64,000 nucleotides of DNA, from positions 15,907,049-15,971,048 of the forward strand of contig ML679956.1 of assembly GCA_007922225.1 (NCBI GenBank), written 5' to 3'. Source of the DNA: Emydura subglobosa (Eukaryota > Chordata > Testudines > Chelidae). Under the pieces are notes generated by a model. It did not search any database and was not told the DNA's origin. It saw only the letters and a program-made list of their open reading frames with translations. The position numbers were made by a program, and so were the translations under genes. Shown in pieces: positions 9,811-21,155 of this stretch; position 1 is the stretch's first letter, and the number at the start of each line of letters is the position of its first letter.

Positions 9811-11864
9811 AAATCCACAGGTACATCTGGTAACTGCATGTCAAAGCAGGCTCTTTTGTATATAATTACCCAGTTCACTAGTAAACCCTGATTATCTGAT
9901 TCCTGAATTATCTGAAATATGTTTCTCTCTGAGAAATACGTATAGGAACTGAAATTTGTTTATCTAAAACTCCAATTATCTGGCTAAATGAGTTTGCATG
10001 TGCAATTCTGTGCATGTATTTTACAGGTGTAACTCAGTCTAATGTTTGAAAACTTGTGTCATTAAGAATATGATCATTGATAAACCAACCAGAATATAAA
10101 AGCACAGTTGAAGTTCCTGTCAGTGGTAGTCCTAGATAAGCACCAGATCCTACATTATCTGCAATGATTTCTTAAAATCTTTGTAAGCTCTTTTATTAGT
10201 CATTTGTCAAACTGTTTCTCTCATAAACCACCTTAAAGTCCTTTGCACAGGGTATCGCTTTAAAACAGTTGAGAAGAATCAACATCATAGCACAACAGAA
10301 CCCTATTCAACCGTTTAAGATTGTTAAACCACAAAAAGAGCTCAAGCTACTCGCCATAAGAGGGAGACAATAAGAAGGGAAAATTAAGATACGCTATCTG
10401 CTGTGTCTGAAACATAGGAAAGATCTGACTGTTTAGATTAGATGTAACAAAGCTAAGAAAACAGTAACTGTACTTTCTACAAGAGCTGATAATTAAAATG
10501 CAATTACCTGTACGAACAAGAAGCAAGTGCATAAGTAATTACTGACTTTCTAGGAAGCAGCCCTGCTTACTGTATTACAGTTATTCGAGCAGATGCAAAT
10601 TCAGTGAATGGACAAAGGCTCTGCTCAGGTGTTACCCCTGGATGTCTACACTCCCAGAGAATTAACAGCCTCAATAACTAGCAAAAGATTCTTACCGAGG
10701 AGCTGCTTTTTGTGGAGGAGGGGAAGGAGCGAAGTGAGGAGCCAGTAGTCTCCTTCCTTGCCTCACTGGAATGGTCTGTGCTATTAGCTGAATGCCTGGG
10801 CTCTGGGATGTCTCAGCAACAGTGAGGCCTGTGGTGAAGCAGCAGTCTGGACACTACCAATGAGTTGGTAATTCTGGCAAGTAAGCTATGTTAAGGGAGC
10901 TGCGGTGCAGAAAATGAGGCTGTAATAATATTGCCACGTAACATTATGAACAACATTCATAATGCCATGAACATCAGATACTTTTCAAAAAGAATGCTAC
11001 TGATACAGCAAAAAATATTGGCTCATATTTTATTAAAGTTCAGGATACAATGACAGCTCAACAGTACACTGTATGTAACAATTACTCATAACAGGTTTTA
11101 CAGTAAGCTTGGATACTTTCTTGCTTGTACCCTTTGGCATTCACTTTTTTTTATTGTAATGACAAGGGCATAGCACATGTTCACTACCTCTAACTACACA
11201 TACAAGCCACGTTTCACTATCGCATTTACCACTGTCTCAGATTGTCCCTCTACTGGCACTTTGTATTTCTCAATGAAATACATTTAACAAACAACATAAA
11301 AAGGGAAATCAAAATGAGCCTCGGATAATCTTGTTCAGGGCAACAGAGAATAATGACTGTGCCTTCAATGAGGGGCATAATTACAACAAGCTGTTCAAAG
11401 GAACTTTAAAAAGGTTTGGGGCAAGGGAATTAAAAACTATTTACCTCTACCGCAGCAGAATGAATGGGGATAATGAGTAATAACCCTGAGAAAATGACAA
11501 CAAAGGGGAACATTCTCAGCACCGTGAGTGGGAAATTAATCAAGTCCGTCTATTGTTAACAGGTGTTACACAATAAATTCCCTGTGTTCCACTTTGACAA
11601 GGCAACAGTAACATAAAAGAAAAGGAAAAGTTTTAATAAGAAATAAACAATAATGACATCACATCATACTTACATGGTAGCCTTCACAAATGTCCCAAGG
11701 CACTTCTCAAACCAACACAGGCAAAATCAATGTCCAAGTTAAGTAAAATATTAAATTTTGATTTTTCCACACTGAGATGTACAAAGTTTTACATATTGAT
11801 TACACCTGCATTGAGTCAGGGAATATTCAGTTTAAGACAGAGGAGCACAACATAGGTGTTTAAA
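9811..11864. other. No gene seen; AT-rich
   Basis: At 9890-9990 the word 'attatctg' or close variants recurs four times ('ctgattatctgattcctga', 'ccaattatctggc'), which resembles old Tigger/pogo-type MITEs; the evidence is too weak for a separate call. The rest is unremarkable. The minus-strand frame at 10347-10532 has no family resemblance. Confidence 0.4.
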
Positions 11865-12075
11865 CAAAAGACTTAGAGCCAGGAAATCTTTAGTTCTAAA
11901 ACCAGGTCCAACCTTGACTCCCATGTGTCCTAGAGCAAGTTGCTGAACCTCTGTTCAAGCTTCCCCCTCTCTAAAACGGAGAGAATACCATTTACCTATC
12001 AATCTCACAGAGATGCTGGGAGGATTACTTAGTGACCTTTACAGCACTATGAAGAAGGAAAGTGTTCTGTATTTC
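11865..12075 (+). mobile_element. MIR-type SINE
   Basis: 'acttagagccaggaaatctt', 'ttctaaaaccaggtcc', 'cctagagcaagttgctgaac', 'cccctctctaaaacggagag' and 'gatgctgggaggatta' follow the usual head-core-tail order of MIR-like SINEs. Diverged. Confidence 0.75.
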
Positions 12076-12504
12076 CATTGGTGAAATAATGAACAGATGA
12101 TTTTTCCTACATGGATGTTTTGTTTCTCTCCCTTTACATATCAATTATTCATCAATGCAGCAAAACAAAGATTAATTCATCTCAACACATTACTGAAGAA
12201 TACTTAGCACTGTTCTTATCAGATAAATGCTGTTAATTTGATATTACAAATCGAAAGCAATTTTTCAATGAATCTTTGCTTCACAATCCCAAAATAATCC
12301 ACAGAAACCTAGGATTTTCAATATATATTATCTTCCATGATATCCTTTCCAGTTTAGTTGGGTATTGAAGAAATAGCAAGGATAGAAAGCCTTATGAATA
12401 GTGGTTCAGCATCATGTATCATATTCTCTTCTCCTCATAAAGTATTGTAGGACAATTAATGCTTCTTCTCTATCTTCAGGGAGGGTCTGTTCAAAATGCC
12501 TTAC
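12076..12504. other. No feature seen
   Basis: AT-rich; no repeat or coding signal recognised. Confidence 0.4.
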
Positions 12505-12797
12505 AACTCTAGCTATGTCTACACTGCTGGTGACTTGGGATCGATGCAGTGGGATCGATTGAGCAAGTCGTGGAGACCTGCTCAATTGATCCCAGAAGTG
12601 CTCTCCGGTCAATGCGATTAAACCATCTCCTGAAAGGAGTAAGGCTGCATCGACCAGAGGGTGCCTCTGGTCGACATAACGCAGTGAAGACGCCACAGTA
12701 CGACAATGTAAGCAAGTCAGTGGGAGGTTCACAAGTTATGTAAAGTAGCTTGCATATCTCCCATTGATCGCCAGCAACAATGTAGACCAGGCCTCAG
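12505..12797 (-). mobile_element. Harbinger-like MITE, second copy, reverse orientation
   Basis: Ends carry 'tatgtctacactgctgg' at the left and 'aacaatgtagaccaggcc' at the right, imperfect inverted repeats. On the minus strand it contains 'atgggagatatgcaagctac', matching the 'atgggagttatgcaagctac' of the copy at 8297-8555. An internal hairpin pairs 12550-12566 with 12578-12594. Three open frames here (12412-12732, 12509-12715, 12549-12743) are palindrome by-products: similar peptides appear on both strands. No clear target duplication was found. Confidence 0.75.
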
Positions 12798-15287
12798 AAT
12801 ATGAAAGTGATAAGCAAAACAAAGACTGATCCACAATTTTCCATGCAAAATTCATAAGTATTAAATACTACTGTTTAAGTAGGGCAATTAATGTACAGAA
12901 AAATCTGCCTCATCAGTCAAGTAACTCTGACAAAGTTAGGTAAAAATATTACACTTTATAAGATAATAAACATTTTAGCCAAGTCTTTAAGATGGCTCAG
13001 ACAACTGTAATTCAAAGGGGCAAACATGAAATCATCATTTCACCTTTGTGTCATTGCTCAAACCCACATACGTTACTGCCATCAAAGCTTTTCAGTGGCA
13101 TTAAAAATCTCAGGTCAAGTTTGTGGCGGGCTGATGCAAGTGGTGCGGTTGCCAATTGTGACACCTGTACGTGGTATATTCAGCAAGGAGGGCAGCTAAA
13201 GAGGGGCGATCCTCCGTGGTCTCTCTGGAATAAGGCTGATGAATCAGCTGTGTGTGAAGTGGGGAACTCTGCATTAGGGCTGTACTTGTTCTGTGGAGAA
13301 GGAGGATTTCAGCCACCTATGCCACAGGTTCTCAAACAGGTCCATGCACTACTGGCATCTCACACAGCACTTGTTAATGGTCCATGGAGAGATGGTTGGT
13401 GACATATGATGCTGTTGTCCTTCTCATCTCCAGCTGATAAATTGCATTAAAAGAAGCCAAAAATACCTTAAATGCTTTCCTAATAATTTCTTGCCATGTA
13501 AGCAATTGATGTAGCTGCTTAACAGGGATGCTATGCAATTGCGAGAGAGGAGTTGGTCAGTGCAAGTGTTCCAAATACGTTGTCTCTGTTAAGACAGTCC
13601 ATTCGAGACAATATGGGAACCCTTCTAGACTATCAGTTTGCCAATTCCTACAGCTATTGTGTTCATTCTAAAAAAGAAGAAAATAACTTTGGAAATAAAA
13701 TAGCATTTTTCAGCTTATTGAAATCAAAAGCTTTTTGGAGATATTTTCTGCATAAGCAAATACCATCTCAAAGTCTAAAGGGAGGGATCTCAAAGGCACA
13801 AAATCCAGCTGACTTTCAATTGGAGTTGGGCACTTAATTCTCCTCTCTGCCTTTAAAAATCTGCCTCTACAAGCTTTCAGAGCTTTTATCATGTAGTTTA
13901 GTTTGTTTCTCAGTTGATGCAATTAAAAGTAATGTTACATAAGTCTGATAATCACGGGCCTTAGCTAAGTCAATAGAACTATGATTTACACTAGCTGAAT
14001 ATTTTGCCCCATATTCTCAAGCAAGATTGCGCATGAACTAAGTACAAGGATGATACTGCATATTAACTTGCTCTTTAGAATACAAGCATGCTGATCCAAT
14101 CTCTCTACATTTTAAGGAACCAATTTGTGTCTTGAAGCATGCGTGCGTGCACACACACGCAATCTTGTATATTCAGACTACATGGTTAGAATACATACAA
14201 ACTTTGTTTGTCATTGCTCATGCTGAGCAGGAAGGCCTATGCTTCTCTAATCTAATCAACTTCAGAGTGATTGTGCAACCAACAGCTGTGTCAGAGCAAC
14301 TGGAAAAATAGATTCAGAACAAAGGGGAAGACCCATCTCAATAGGACTTCTCTCACTAGTACATAAACTCTGCTTCGGCAGAATGTATAAATATTTCATT
14401 CGCTGTTTTGTATTGTATTCCCTCTGTGATTTATACTCCAACCGGTTTCTTTTAAAGGTACATTAATGTCTTCTTTTTACTGAATCCCTTCTAAACTTTT
14501 CCCCCTTGCTTAATGGGCCTGAAGGGATTAAACCCTTAACAGAAAAATGCATCTGTTGTACATAACATCACAGTATTAGACTATCATAAGACCAGCTCAT
14601 TTATTTTCATTTTGTGGAAGTATATCATCCCTTGGGAATGAAACCGGGGTGTGTGTGTCTGTATGTATATATTTTCTTCCTGATGTTCCCTTTCATTCAC
14701 TGTATGTTATTAAAGAAGGATACTCAGGCTCAAACTAAACATCAGAAACACAAAGCCCAATTTTTGCAGTGATTTTTCAGACCCCTATTTTCTGAAAATT
14801 TAGCTAAGCTGAGTTGCACAAATTTCTTCTGTTACAAAGAGAAAGTTATCTACATTCTCTGAACCTGTCAAGGTTATGGACGTCAACAACGCAGAACTAG
14901 CTTAAATAAAGTTCTTGTCTTGGGTGAATTTTTCACAAGAAGTCAGAGAAAGGAAACCCCAAAATTCAGAGAGGTCAATCCTGATTTTGCTTCTGGGACA
15001 TTCAACAGACTCTCAACCAATACTTCCTGTCACCTATTTTAACTGGTTAAGTCTTGGGTGTCTCTCTCAGGTACAGCAGATAATGATGGATGTATATTCA
15101 AATATTAATGATATAAACATAGGCTAGGTTAATAAATATACTTTTAGTTAGTAAATATACATTTGGAGGATTTTCATTTCAGTTCAAAACAAAATTACCT
15201 TTCAGTCTACAAAGAGAATAAAGCATGATACTGTAAATATGTTCTCTTATGTGACACTAACAATGCATTTATAATATATACATTTTG
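12798..15287. other. No gene supported
   Basis: A 136-codon frame at 12992-13402 (plus) is the longest here, but shows no domain, no splice context and no family I recognise. Around 13320-13400 the words 'caggttctcaaacaggtcca' and 'tggtccatggagagatgg' hint at an old hAT-like end. A short CA/TG run lies at 14140-14160 and a GT run at 14649-14660. The rest is AT-rich and featureless. Confidence 0.4.
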
Positions 15288-15378
15288 GGCCAGATTTATA
15301 AAGATGCAGGTAAATGCCTACTGGGATTTTGAAAATCTGCATCTTTAAGAAGCTAAAGAACTTTAAAAGTCTGGCCCT
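15288..15378. repeat. Short palindromic repeat ('gggccagattt' family)
   Basis: Begins 'gggccagatttataaagatg' and ends 'ctttaaaagtctggccc'; the outer ends are inverted repeats and the interior carries 'actgggattttgaaaatctg'. A typical small palindromic MITE-like element of sauropsid genomes; class not determined. Confidence 0.7.
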
Positions 15379-16849
15379 TTGTGTTTATTCAGATAATATT
15401 TGATATACAAAAGTTCCCTACTGAATTGGTCTCTTTTGTACATATGCTCCAAAGCCTATCTGACTTTACAGTAAATTTCTTATGATTATAGTAAATGACA
15501 AAATTATTACTAAGCTGCGTGGAGATCAATGGAAAAGGTTCTACAAAGTGTTTTCTTTGGCAAAGTACAGACCAAGTTCAGACCATTTCCTGGAAACAGA
15601 TACAAGCAATCTCTACTGGAGCAGCAACTGATACATGCAAGTAGCAGCAATAGCAAACTGGGATAAAGTTCTCTTTTTAGTGACAAGTTAAAGCAGCTAC
15701 CCCTTCTCTCTGCTGCACAGAGCAGGAGTGAAAACAGTGCATAGAGAAAGGCAGCCACATTTATTGTTTAAATGGATAGCATCATGCACCAGTGTAGCCT
15801 TTAGGACAGGAGTAGGTGGCTAGAGAAGCTATACAAAAAACGGATATTGCTTTGTGCCTTTAACATGGAAATTATAGTATATTGGTACAGTGGAAAAAAA
15901 TCAACTTCCAAAATTTAGGGTGGATTTGACAAATCCATTCCGAACCCATTAGCATTACACATTTCCTATCAGCTCTTGTTAATGAAAATTAACAGTGCTA
16001 TATAATGATTTCAAAATAAAATGAATGCTTCCAAAGACAGAGGATTTCATACCTATTCCTAATTCTATTTGCAGACGGCCTGAGCATTCAAACATGTTTG
16101 TTCACCTTAGTATAGTCCCATAAGCAGATATTAAAGAGAGCATTCTTGTGTTTTTTGAACCAATTGCTCTGATCAATATCTCAAGGGATTGCCACCTTCA
16201 CATTAATGCCTAAAACTGTCCTTGATTTTTTGCAAAAGTTGCCAGGAATGGTTATGAAAACAGTTTGTAACAATAAAATTGAGAAAAGAAGGGTATCGGG
16301 AAGGTTTCAGCAATAGTCAGAAGATACACAGAGACAAATTTTAATAGCACAAATGGTGGCAAACAGAGATACAAACCTGCAATGTTTTCTGTCTCAATTT
16401 TAGTAAATACTAAACTGAAAATTCTGAGTGCTAGTGGATGGAAATCCACCAATGTCCCTAAACATTTCTTCTTTTCCAGAAGCCTGAACTCCTTTAGTGT
16501 TTAAGGCAAGTCCTCAATCCAGACTAATTTGAGGAAATATAAGACATCTGGTAGATAATATGTGATGCAAGGAGGAAATGCCATTATTTTCACACTAGTC
16601 AAAAGCAGATCATATATCCCGCACTATGCCTTGAATATGGCAGAGAGCCTAGAGTTCACGAGTATGTTAATCACCGATTGTGATACATGTAAATATGTAT
16701 CAGGTTTGACCTTTAAAAAGTCATACCCTCCAAGAAAACAGCTATAAACACTAGTAGAAAACAGAACCATGGTTCAGAAGGAAGCCCGGGAGGGCAAAAC
16801 AAGATGGACTTGGAGTCAGAGCAGATTTAGCCAGATAGGAGAGATTAGA
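15379..16849. other. No gene seen
   Basis: AT-rich. Small frames at 15510-15758 (minus), 16252-16452 (minus) and 16562-16747 (plus) carry no recognisable domain. Confidence 0.4.
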
Positions 16850-17150
16850 ACGGCATGATCTTTTTTGACTGAAATTAGAGATGGGCTCAAGCCACAAAAT
16901 TCCAAAATCAGATTCAAGCTTCTTGTCTTCATTTTTAAAGCCCTGCAGACATTAGCTCCTGCATATGTCTGCTCTTATCTCTTGGTTCTCTCCCCTTGCT
17001 GCCCTCAGTCTACCCAGCAGAAGCAGCAGCAGAGGAGTCTGTACTGCATATGTACAATCAGTGATGCAGGAGCCTTTGGCTCAGTCCATGCTCATGTTTC
17101 TCTGAACTTCCTGTTTGATGTGGAATCACAGACTCTTATCTTTTAGGAAG
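16850..17150 (+). mobile_element. L2-like LINE C-terminal ORF remnant
   Basis: The frame 16865-17146 includes KLLVFIFKALQTLAPAYV near residues 18-35, which follows the 'lL..fKALh.laP.Yl' block near the C-terminus of L2/Maui-type LINE proteins. The nucleotide sequence continues with 'gaacttcctgtttgatgtgg' as in the family's 3' end. It is a short, eroded piece without the reverse transcriptase domain. Confidence 0.6.
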
Positions 17151-17889
17151 AAAAAAAATTAATTTGACTTTCCATTTGTAGGGGTGCATAATCCTCTACC
17201 CCGATGAGCTTCCCCATGTGTCTTTCTTCTTTCCTGAAAAACATCCGGCTTTGAAAGCCTACAGATTCTTCTCTGTTCATTTAAAACACTAATGTGGCTT
17301 CCCCAAATAAGTAATTTCTCTTGCTTTGTTGGCTTGTGTAAAACACTACTGCTATTTTCTGAACTGCTCATAGTACTTGTGGGACTGATTTCCCGTCTTA
17401 AGGTTTTAGTGCTATGCCCCATGATTAAGGCTGCGTTTTCACAATCAGACAGCTAAATTGGTTTTAATCTATCTTTAGTTTGCTGGTCCTTTTGATTGTG
17501 CTGAATTATAAAGAACGCAGAGATATTCTGTGAAGGACACTGTTTAACTGTATTGTTTTATCATCATCATCTGAAGTATACTTGTGATTATTTATCTCTG
17601 GAAATGCATAGAACAACTGGATTCTCCATTAATTCAGGTTGGCGTCTGCTATGGTTAGATATGACTCTCACTCTGACATCACCATAGCAAGTTAAATTTA
17701 AAACATTGTTAAAACCTCCAAAATAAAAAGCATTAATGCTGTACTTACCCTTCAAAAATAAACACCTGCACAATCTAATTTTGTGGTAAACCTTCCTTCC
17801 ACACTCCCTGACATTATTTCTCACTTACTCTTTTCACATGGTGTCCAACATAAATTGTAAACTCCTTGGGGACAGGACTTTAGCTAAGA
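17151..17889. other. No gene seen
   Basis: 17846-17882 ('aaattgtaaactccttgggg', 'acaggact') is a scrap of the L2-type tail. Minus-strand frames at 17159-17422 and 17588-17824 have no recognisable domain. Confidence 0.4.
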
Positions 17890-18076
17890 TTTTAGAAAAT
17901 GATTAGTGACTTGGGGGTTCCTCCATTTTGGGTACCCAACTGGAGACATCTAAAAGGGGCTTGACTTTCAGAGAGTGGATGCTTAGTGCTTTCTGAAAAT
18001 CATGCCCTTTTGAGTTGTCTCAATTTAAGCATTAAAAAAATGGAGGCACCCAAACTCACTAATCAATTTCAAAAAG
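17890..18076. mobile_element. Hairpin MITE with long imperfect inverted repeats
   Basis: Arms of about 85 bases (17890-17975 and 17989-18076) are inverted repeats separated by roughly a dozen bases. Matching words: 'gattagtgacttgggggttc' on the left against the reverse complement of 'cacccaaactcactaatcaa' on the right, and 'aaaaggggcttgactttcag' against the reverse complement of 'ctgaaaatcatgcccttttg'. No coding capacity. Confidence 0.8.
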
Positions 18077-18841
18077 CATTTATTTTCTCTGTAAAGTTCC
18101 ATCCACATCCATAGTGCTAAACACTTGTTTAATGATTGGAAATAATTCCAAGCCATTACTGATTCTTACGGAGTCTGTTAGCGGAGTATATTCATCCCCA
18201 TTTTTTCATATTGTATTTCACACACTGACAAGATAATTGGGCCATTGGGCTAGGTATAACCTTGCAAGTACCTTTTCTTCTACAGGAAGTCCCTCTCTGA
18301 TAGCATTTTAGTGTCTGTGTCCCAACCCTCTTTTCTTAATAACTGGTGACAGTTATGTGCCAAGGAAAGATTACCTAAACAATGGAGAAAAGGTAGAAAA
18401 AGAGGTGGTGGTGCTGACAATTAAAGTTGTATAGCAACAAGTATCTTTGGAAACTCAGTAAGTCACAAAGCGTGAACATTCATGTAATAGGAGATTATTG
18501 TGTGCCATAGGCACTCTGTTTCAAGTCAAATCTGTGACAGACATAACATCTCTGAACAAACTCACTGACAATTAGTCAAGCTGGCTGAGACCCAAGTTGT
18601 GCCCTTCCCCCATGAATTCAGTAATAAAGTAAAAGGTGCACAGTACACCATGATCAATCACAATATATATTCGTCTTTCAGACAAGTAATGTTGACAGAG
18701 ACAACACTAATGTTGCTTCGGTGGAGCACAAACAACAGGTAAAAGCCCAGAAATTAGATCAGGTGACTTGTTTCTCTAGCCTACCTGGGACTGAACAATA
18801 GAGAGAAAGCCTGGAAATGCCTGCAGAGATTCCATATCCTA
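18077..18841. other. No feature seen
   Basis: AT-rich, no repeat family recognised, no long open frame. Confidence 0.4.
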
Positions 18842-19018
18842 ATAGAAATTGGAGATGGAAAAGACTTACTGGTAATAGGTCATGCAGTCCATCTTCCTTG
18901 TCAGTGCAGGAGTGTCCTTAAAGTACATTTTCCTAGTGCCTTTTCCAGTCTAGTTTTAAAAGTCCCAAGAAATGGGATTTCTACTACTTCCCTAGGAAGA
19001 TTGTTTCATTATACTCCT
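18842..19018 (-). mobile_element. CR1 LINE 3' untranslated end fragment
   Basis: Plus-strand words 'ggagatggaaaagacttact', 'gtcatgcagtccatcttcct', 'ccagtctagttttaaaag' and 'gggatttctactacttccct' are the antisense of the CR1 3' tail. Only the tail remains. Confidence 0.75.
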
Positions 19019-19019
19019 G

Positions 19020-19130
19020 GAGTCAAATTCTGATCCCAGCTACATCAGAGTAAGTTTAAAATTATTCCATTCAAAGTAGTGGAGCTGCTCTGGATTTACA
19101 TTGGTGTAAATGGTATTAGAATCTAATCCC
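19020..19130. repeat. Short palindromic repeat ('attctgatc...ggtgtaaat' family)
   Basis: Left arm 'tcaaattctgatcccagct' and 'acatcagagtaa'; right arm 'tggatttacattggtgtaaa' and 'tattagaatctaatccc'. The halves are imperfect inverted repeats around about 19075. Confidence 0.65.
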
Positions 19131-19890
19131 TGGATGTTCTTCTCTCCTGTATTAGTTAGTCAGTTCACCAACTTCTATTCTTTTGTGGAAAGGCATATGA
19201 ACTTAAAAGGGGCTTTTCCCTCACCTACACAATCCTGATCTATACTGTAAGTCATAGATACCCAACCAACCCCAAGAGAGTGACCTACAAAATACTGTAT
19301 TGGACCAGCCCTACACAGATATACTACCATCCTTCTTCTTGGGTCAGCAAGACTTATCTCACATCCATCGTTTTCGATAGTCACCTTTATCTCTACTATT
19401 TAGAGAACAGACAGCTTCCTCAGAAACAGTAAAAGTGATCATTTAAGCTGGCCACAAAAAGTAATGCAGTTTGCATCCTTTCCCAAGAGGCCTCGAGCAA
19501 TCAATTTTCTTTAGGCACAACCGTCATCTGAGTAATATTTCTGTACAGTACCTCTTCCAGAATGACTTTTGTTGAGAACAATCCTGTATTTGCCATGTGC
19601 AGGGTCATGTCAAGGCTTTAAAGTAATGCTAGACAATCATCAAGGACATTGGTCAGAAGAAATTGTTTGCAAATGTAAGCAAGGTCTGAGTGTCTGAGTA
19701 AAGGGGGGCACTTTATTTGCATGGGCTTATCTGCATGAGTACAATTAAGTATTTAGCATAATTCACCTAGGTGCTGAGCATAATGGGAAATGGTTAGCAG
19801 AGCTGGTTTTGGGCTACCAACCACTTTTGTGTTAATTGCTGGGGTAATGAAATGGTGTCCTTCAATTGTATGAATGGATGTCAGCAAAAC
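19131..19890. other. No gene seen
   Basis: Minus-strand frames at 19175-19384 and 19753-19971 have no recognisable domain. The right end may already belong to the LTR described next. Confidence 0.35.
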
Positions 19891-20790
19891 TGTGCTTAGT
19901 CTGTTATGATAGAATACATCACCCCAAACTAAACAGAATTCCACAAGGGTAGCGGACAGATGTTTCAGCATGGTAAAGGGAGAAGGGGAGAAGTCCCTGA
20001 TTGAGATTGCACTGGCCCTGGCAAAGGGCTGCCACCAGGCATGGAGTGAGTCTCTCCCATTGTTAAAAGATAGAATTAATGACTCCTCTTGGAGTCTTTT
20101 GTTTCATGAAAGCAGGGACATTGGCTGTGTGTCAGCAGAAGGTTTACACATGAGCTGAAATCACTAAAGAGCTGAAATCCATTAAGAGGGGAACCAGTAG
20201 AGGATCTGGGAAACCTTGCCTGACAACTAACAGAGCTGAGTGAGCAATAGGCAACTCTGGTGGGAGGCTGGCACAGTCAGTGCCAGCCTGGTGTGGTCAG
20301 CAGAGAGGCCGGCACAGTCGGTGCCAGCCCAGTGCAATCAGCGGGAGCCAGACACGGTCGGTGCCAGCGGTCAGGAACTCAGCGAGGCTCGAAGGCGGTA
20401 GGAGACAGCAGCAGAGGGGGCCTGGTCAAGTCTGTGTCAGACAGGATCGGCAGTCGGTACAGGGGAAAGAAGGAAGAGAGAAGCGAAGGACACGCCCCAT
20501 ACTCTGGGATGAGTTTGGCTCATTAACTTCATGAATGCTCTTTGCACTATTTCCCCAAACCAGTGCTGTGTTACCTCTCTTTTGCTATTCAAAGGTTTCT
20601 TTCTACACTCAGACTCCTTGCTTGCGAGAGGGGAAGTATTGCCCTTTGGGGGCGCCCAAGGGATAGTGTGTGATTTCCCAGGTGACTGGGTGGGAGCTTG
20701 AGCCAGTTTGGTGTTGTATCATTGACAGGGACCCCCAGACATAGAACCCAGCCCTTGTTGCTGCCGACTCAGTCTGGCAGAAGGGTTACA
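19891..20790 (+). mobile_element. Probable solo LTR
   Basis: The block is GC-richer than its surroundings and ends 'ctggcagaagggttaca', the kind of ...ACA terminus expected of an LTR and familiar from turtle LTR retrotransposons. It contains 41-bp tandem repeats at 20266-20375. The right end is fairly secure. The left end is uncertain: 19891 (tgtgcttag) is the best TG start I see, with 'caaaac' before it and 'caaaat' two bases after the end, an imperfect target duplication. No primer-binding site, gag or pol lies beside it, so it is solo if the call is right. Open frames at 20260-20526 and 20280-20534 come from the tandem repeats. Confidence 0.5.
20266..20375 (+). repeat. 41-bp tandem repeat, about 2.7 copies
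   Basis: Copy 1 is 20266-20306 and copy 2 is 20307-20347, both 41 bases starting 'ggc(t/c)ggcacagtc'; a partial third runs to 20375. Each unit carries a small stem, 'ggcac' against 'gtgcc'. Confidence 0.85.
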
Positions 20791-21021
20791 CAAAATTCAG
20801 AAGCAATAACAATTCATTGCTGCTTTAAACTGATTATACAGCTCTGCTAGTATGAAATGAATTCACTTATTCCTAAGAAGACAAGTAAAATTCACGACAT
20901 GGTATAATGAAAAATATTACACAGTGTATAAATGGTAGCTCAAAATAAAATGCACTAGCTACTGTATGTGCTATAAACAAAAGATGTCTCAAGTATTTGG
21001 GGGAAATTCGGGGGAAATTTG

Positions 21022-21155
21022 GGATCAGGCCTTACCCATTTAAAAATGGGTAAGGCCTGATCCAAAGCCCCGCTGATCTCAATATAATTGACATCTATTT
21101 AATTATATTCTCTAGAACTCCATTGACTTCAGGGGGCTTTGGATCAGGCCCAATG
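21022..21155. repeat. Perfect 20-bp palindrome plus overlapping third arm
   Basis: 21022-21041 (ggatcaggccttacccattt) is exactly complementary to 21044-21063, with a 2-base loop. The right arm continues as 'tccaaagcccc', and 21132-21150 (ggggctttggatcaggcc, 18 bases) is exactly complementary to the segment around 21052-21070. So the same middle arm can pair to either side. The small 'attgacttcag' word at 21122 is typical of this palindromic repeat family. Confidence 0.85.

Noticed and set aside
12412..12743. Three frames on both strands with similar peptides
   Set aside because: Similarity of peptides between strands is a consequence of the palindromic MITE.
12992..13402. 136-codon open frame on the plus strand
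   Set aside because: No domain, no similarity I recognise, no promoter or splice context, and its 3' part overlaps what looks like an old repeat end. Frames of this size occur by chance in 64 kb.
5602..20375. CRISPR-like arrays
   Set aside because: Tandem repeats found here are contiguous minisatellites or microsatellites without regular unique spacers, and the sequence is vertebrate.
20260..20534. Two overlapping plus-strand frames of 84-88 codons
   Set aside because: Generated by the 41-bp tandem repeats in the probable LTR.
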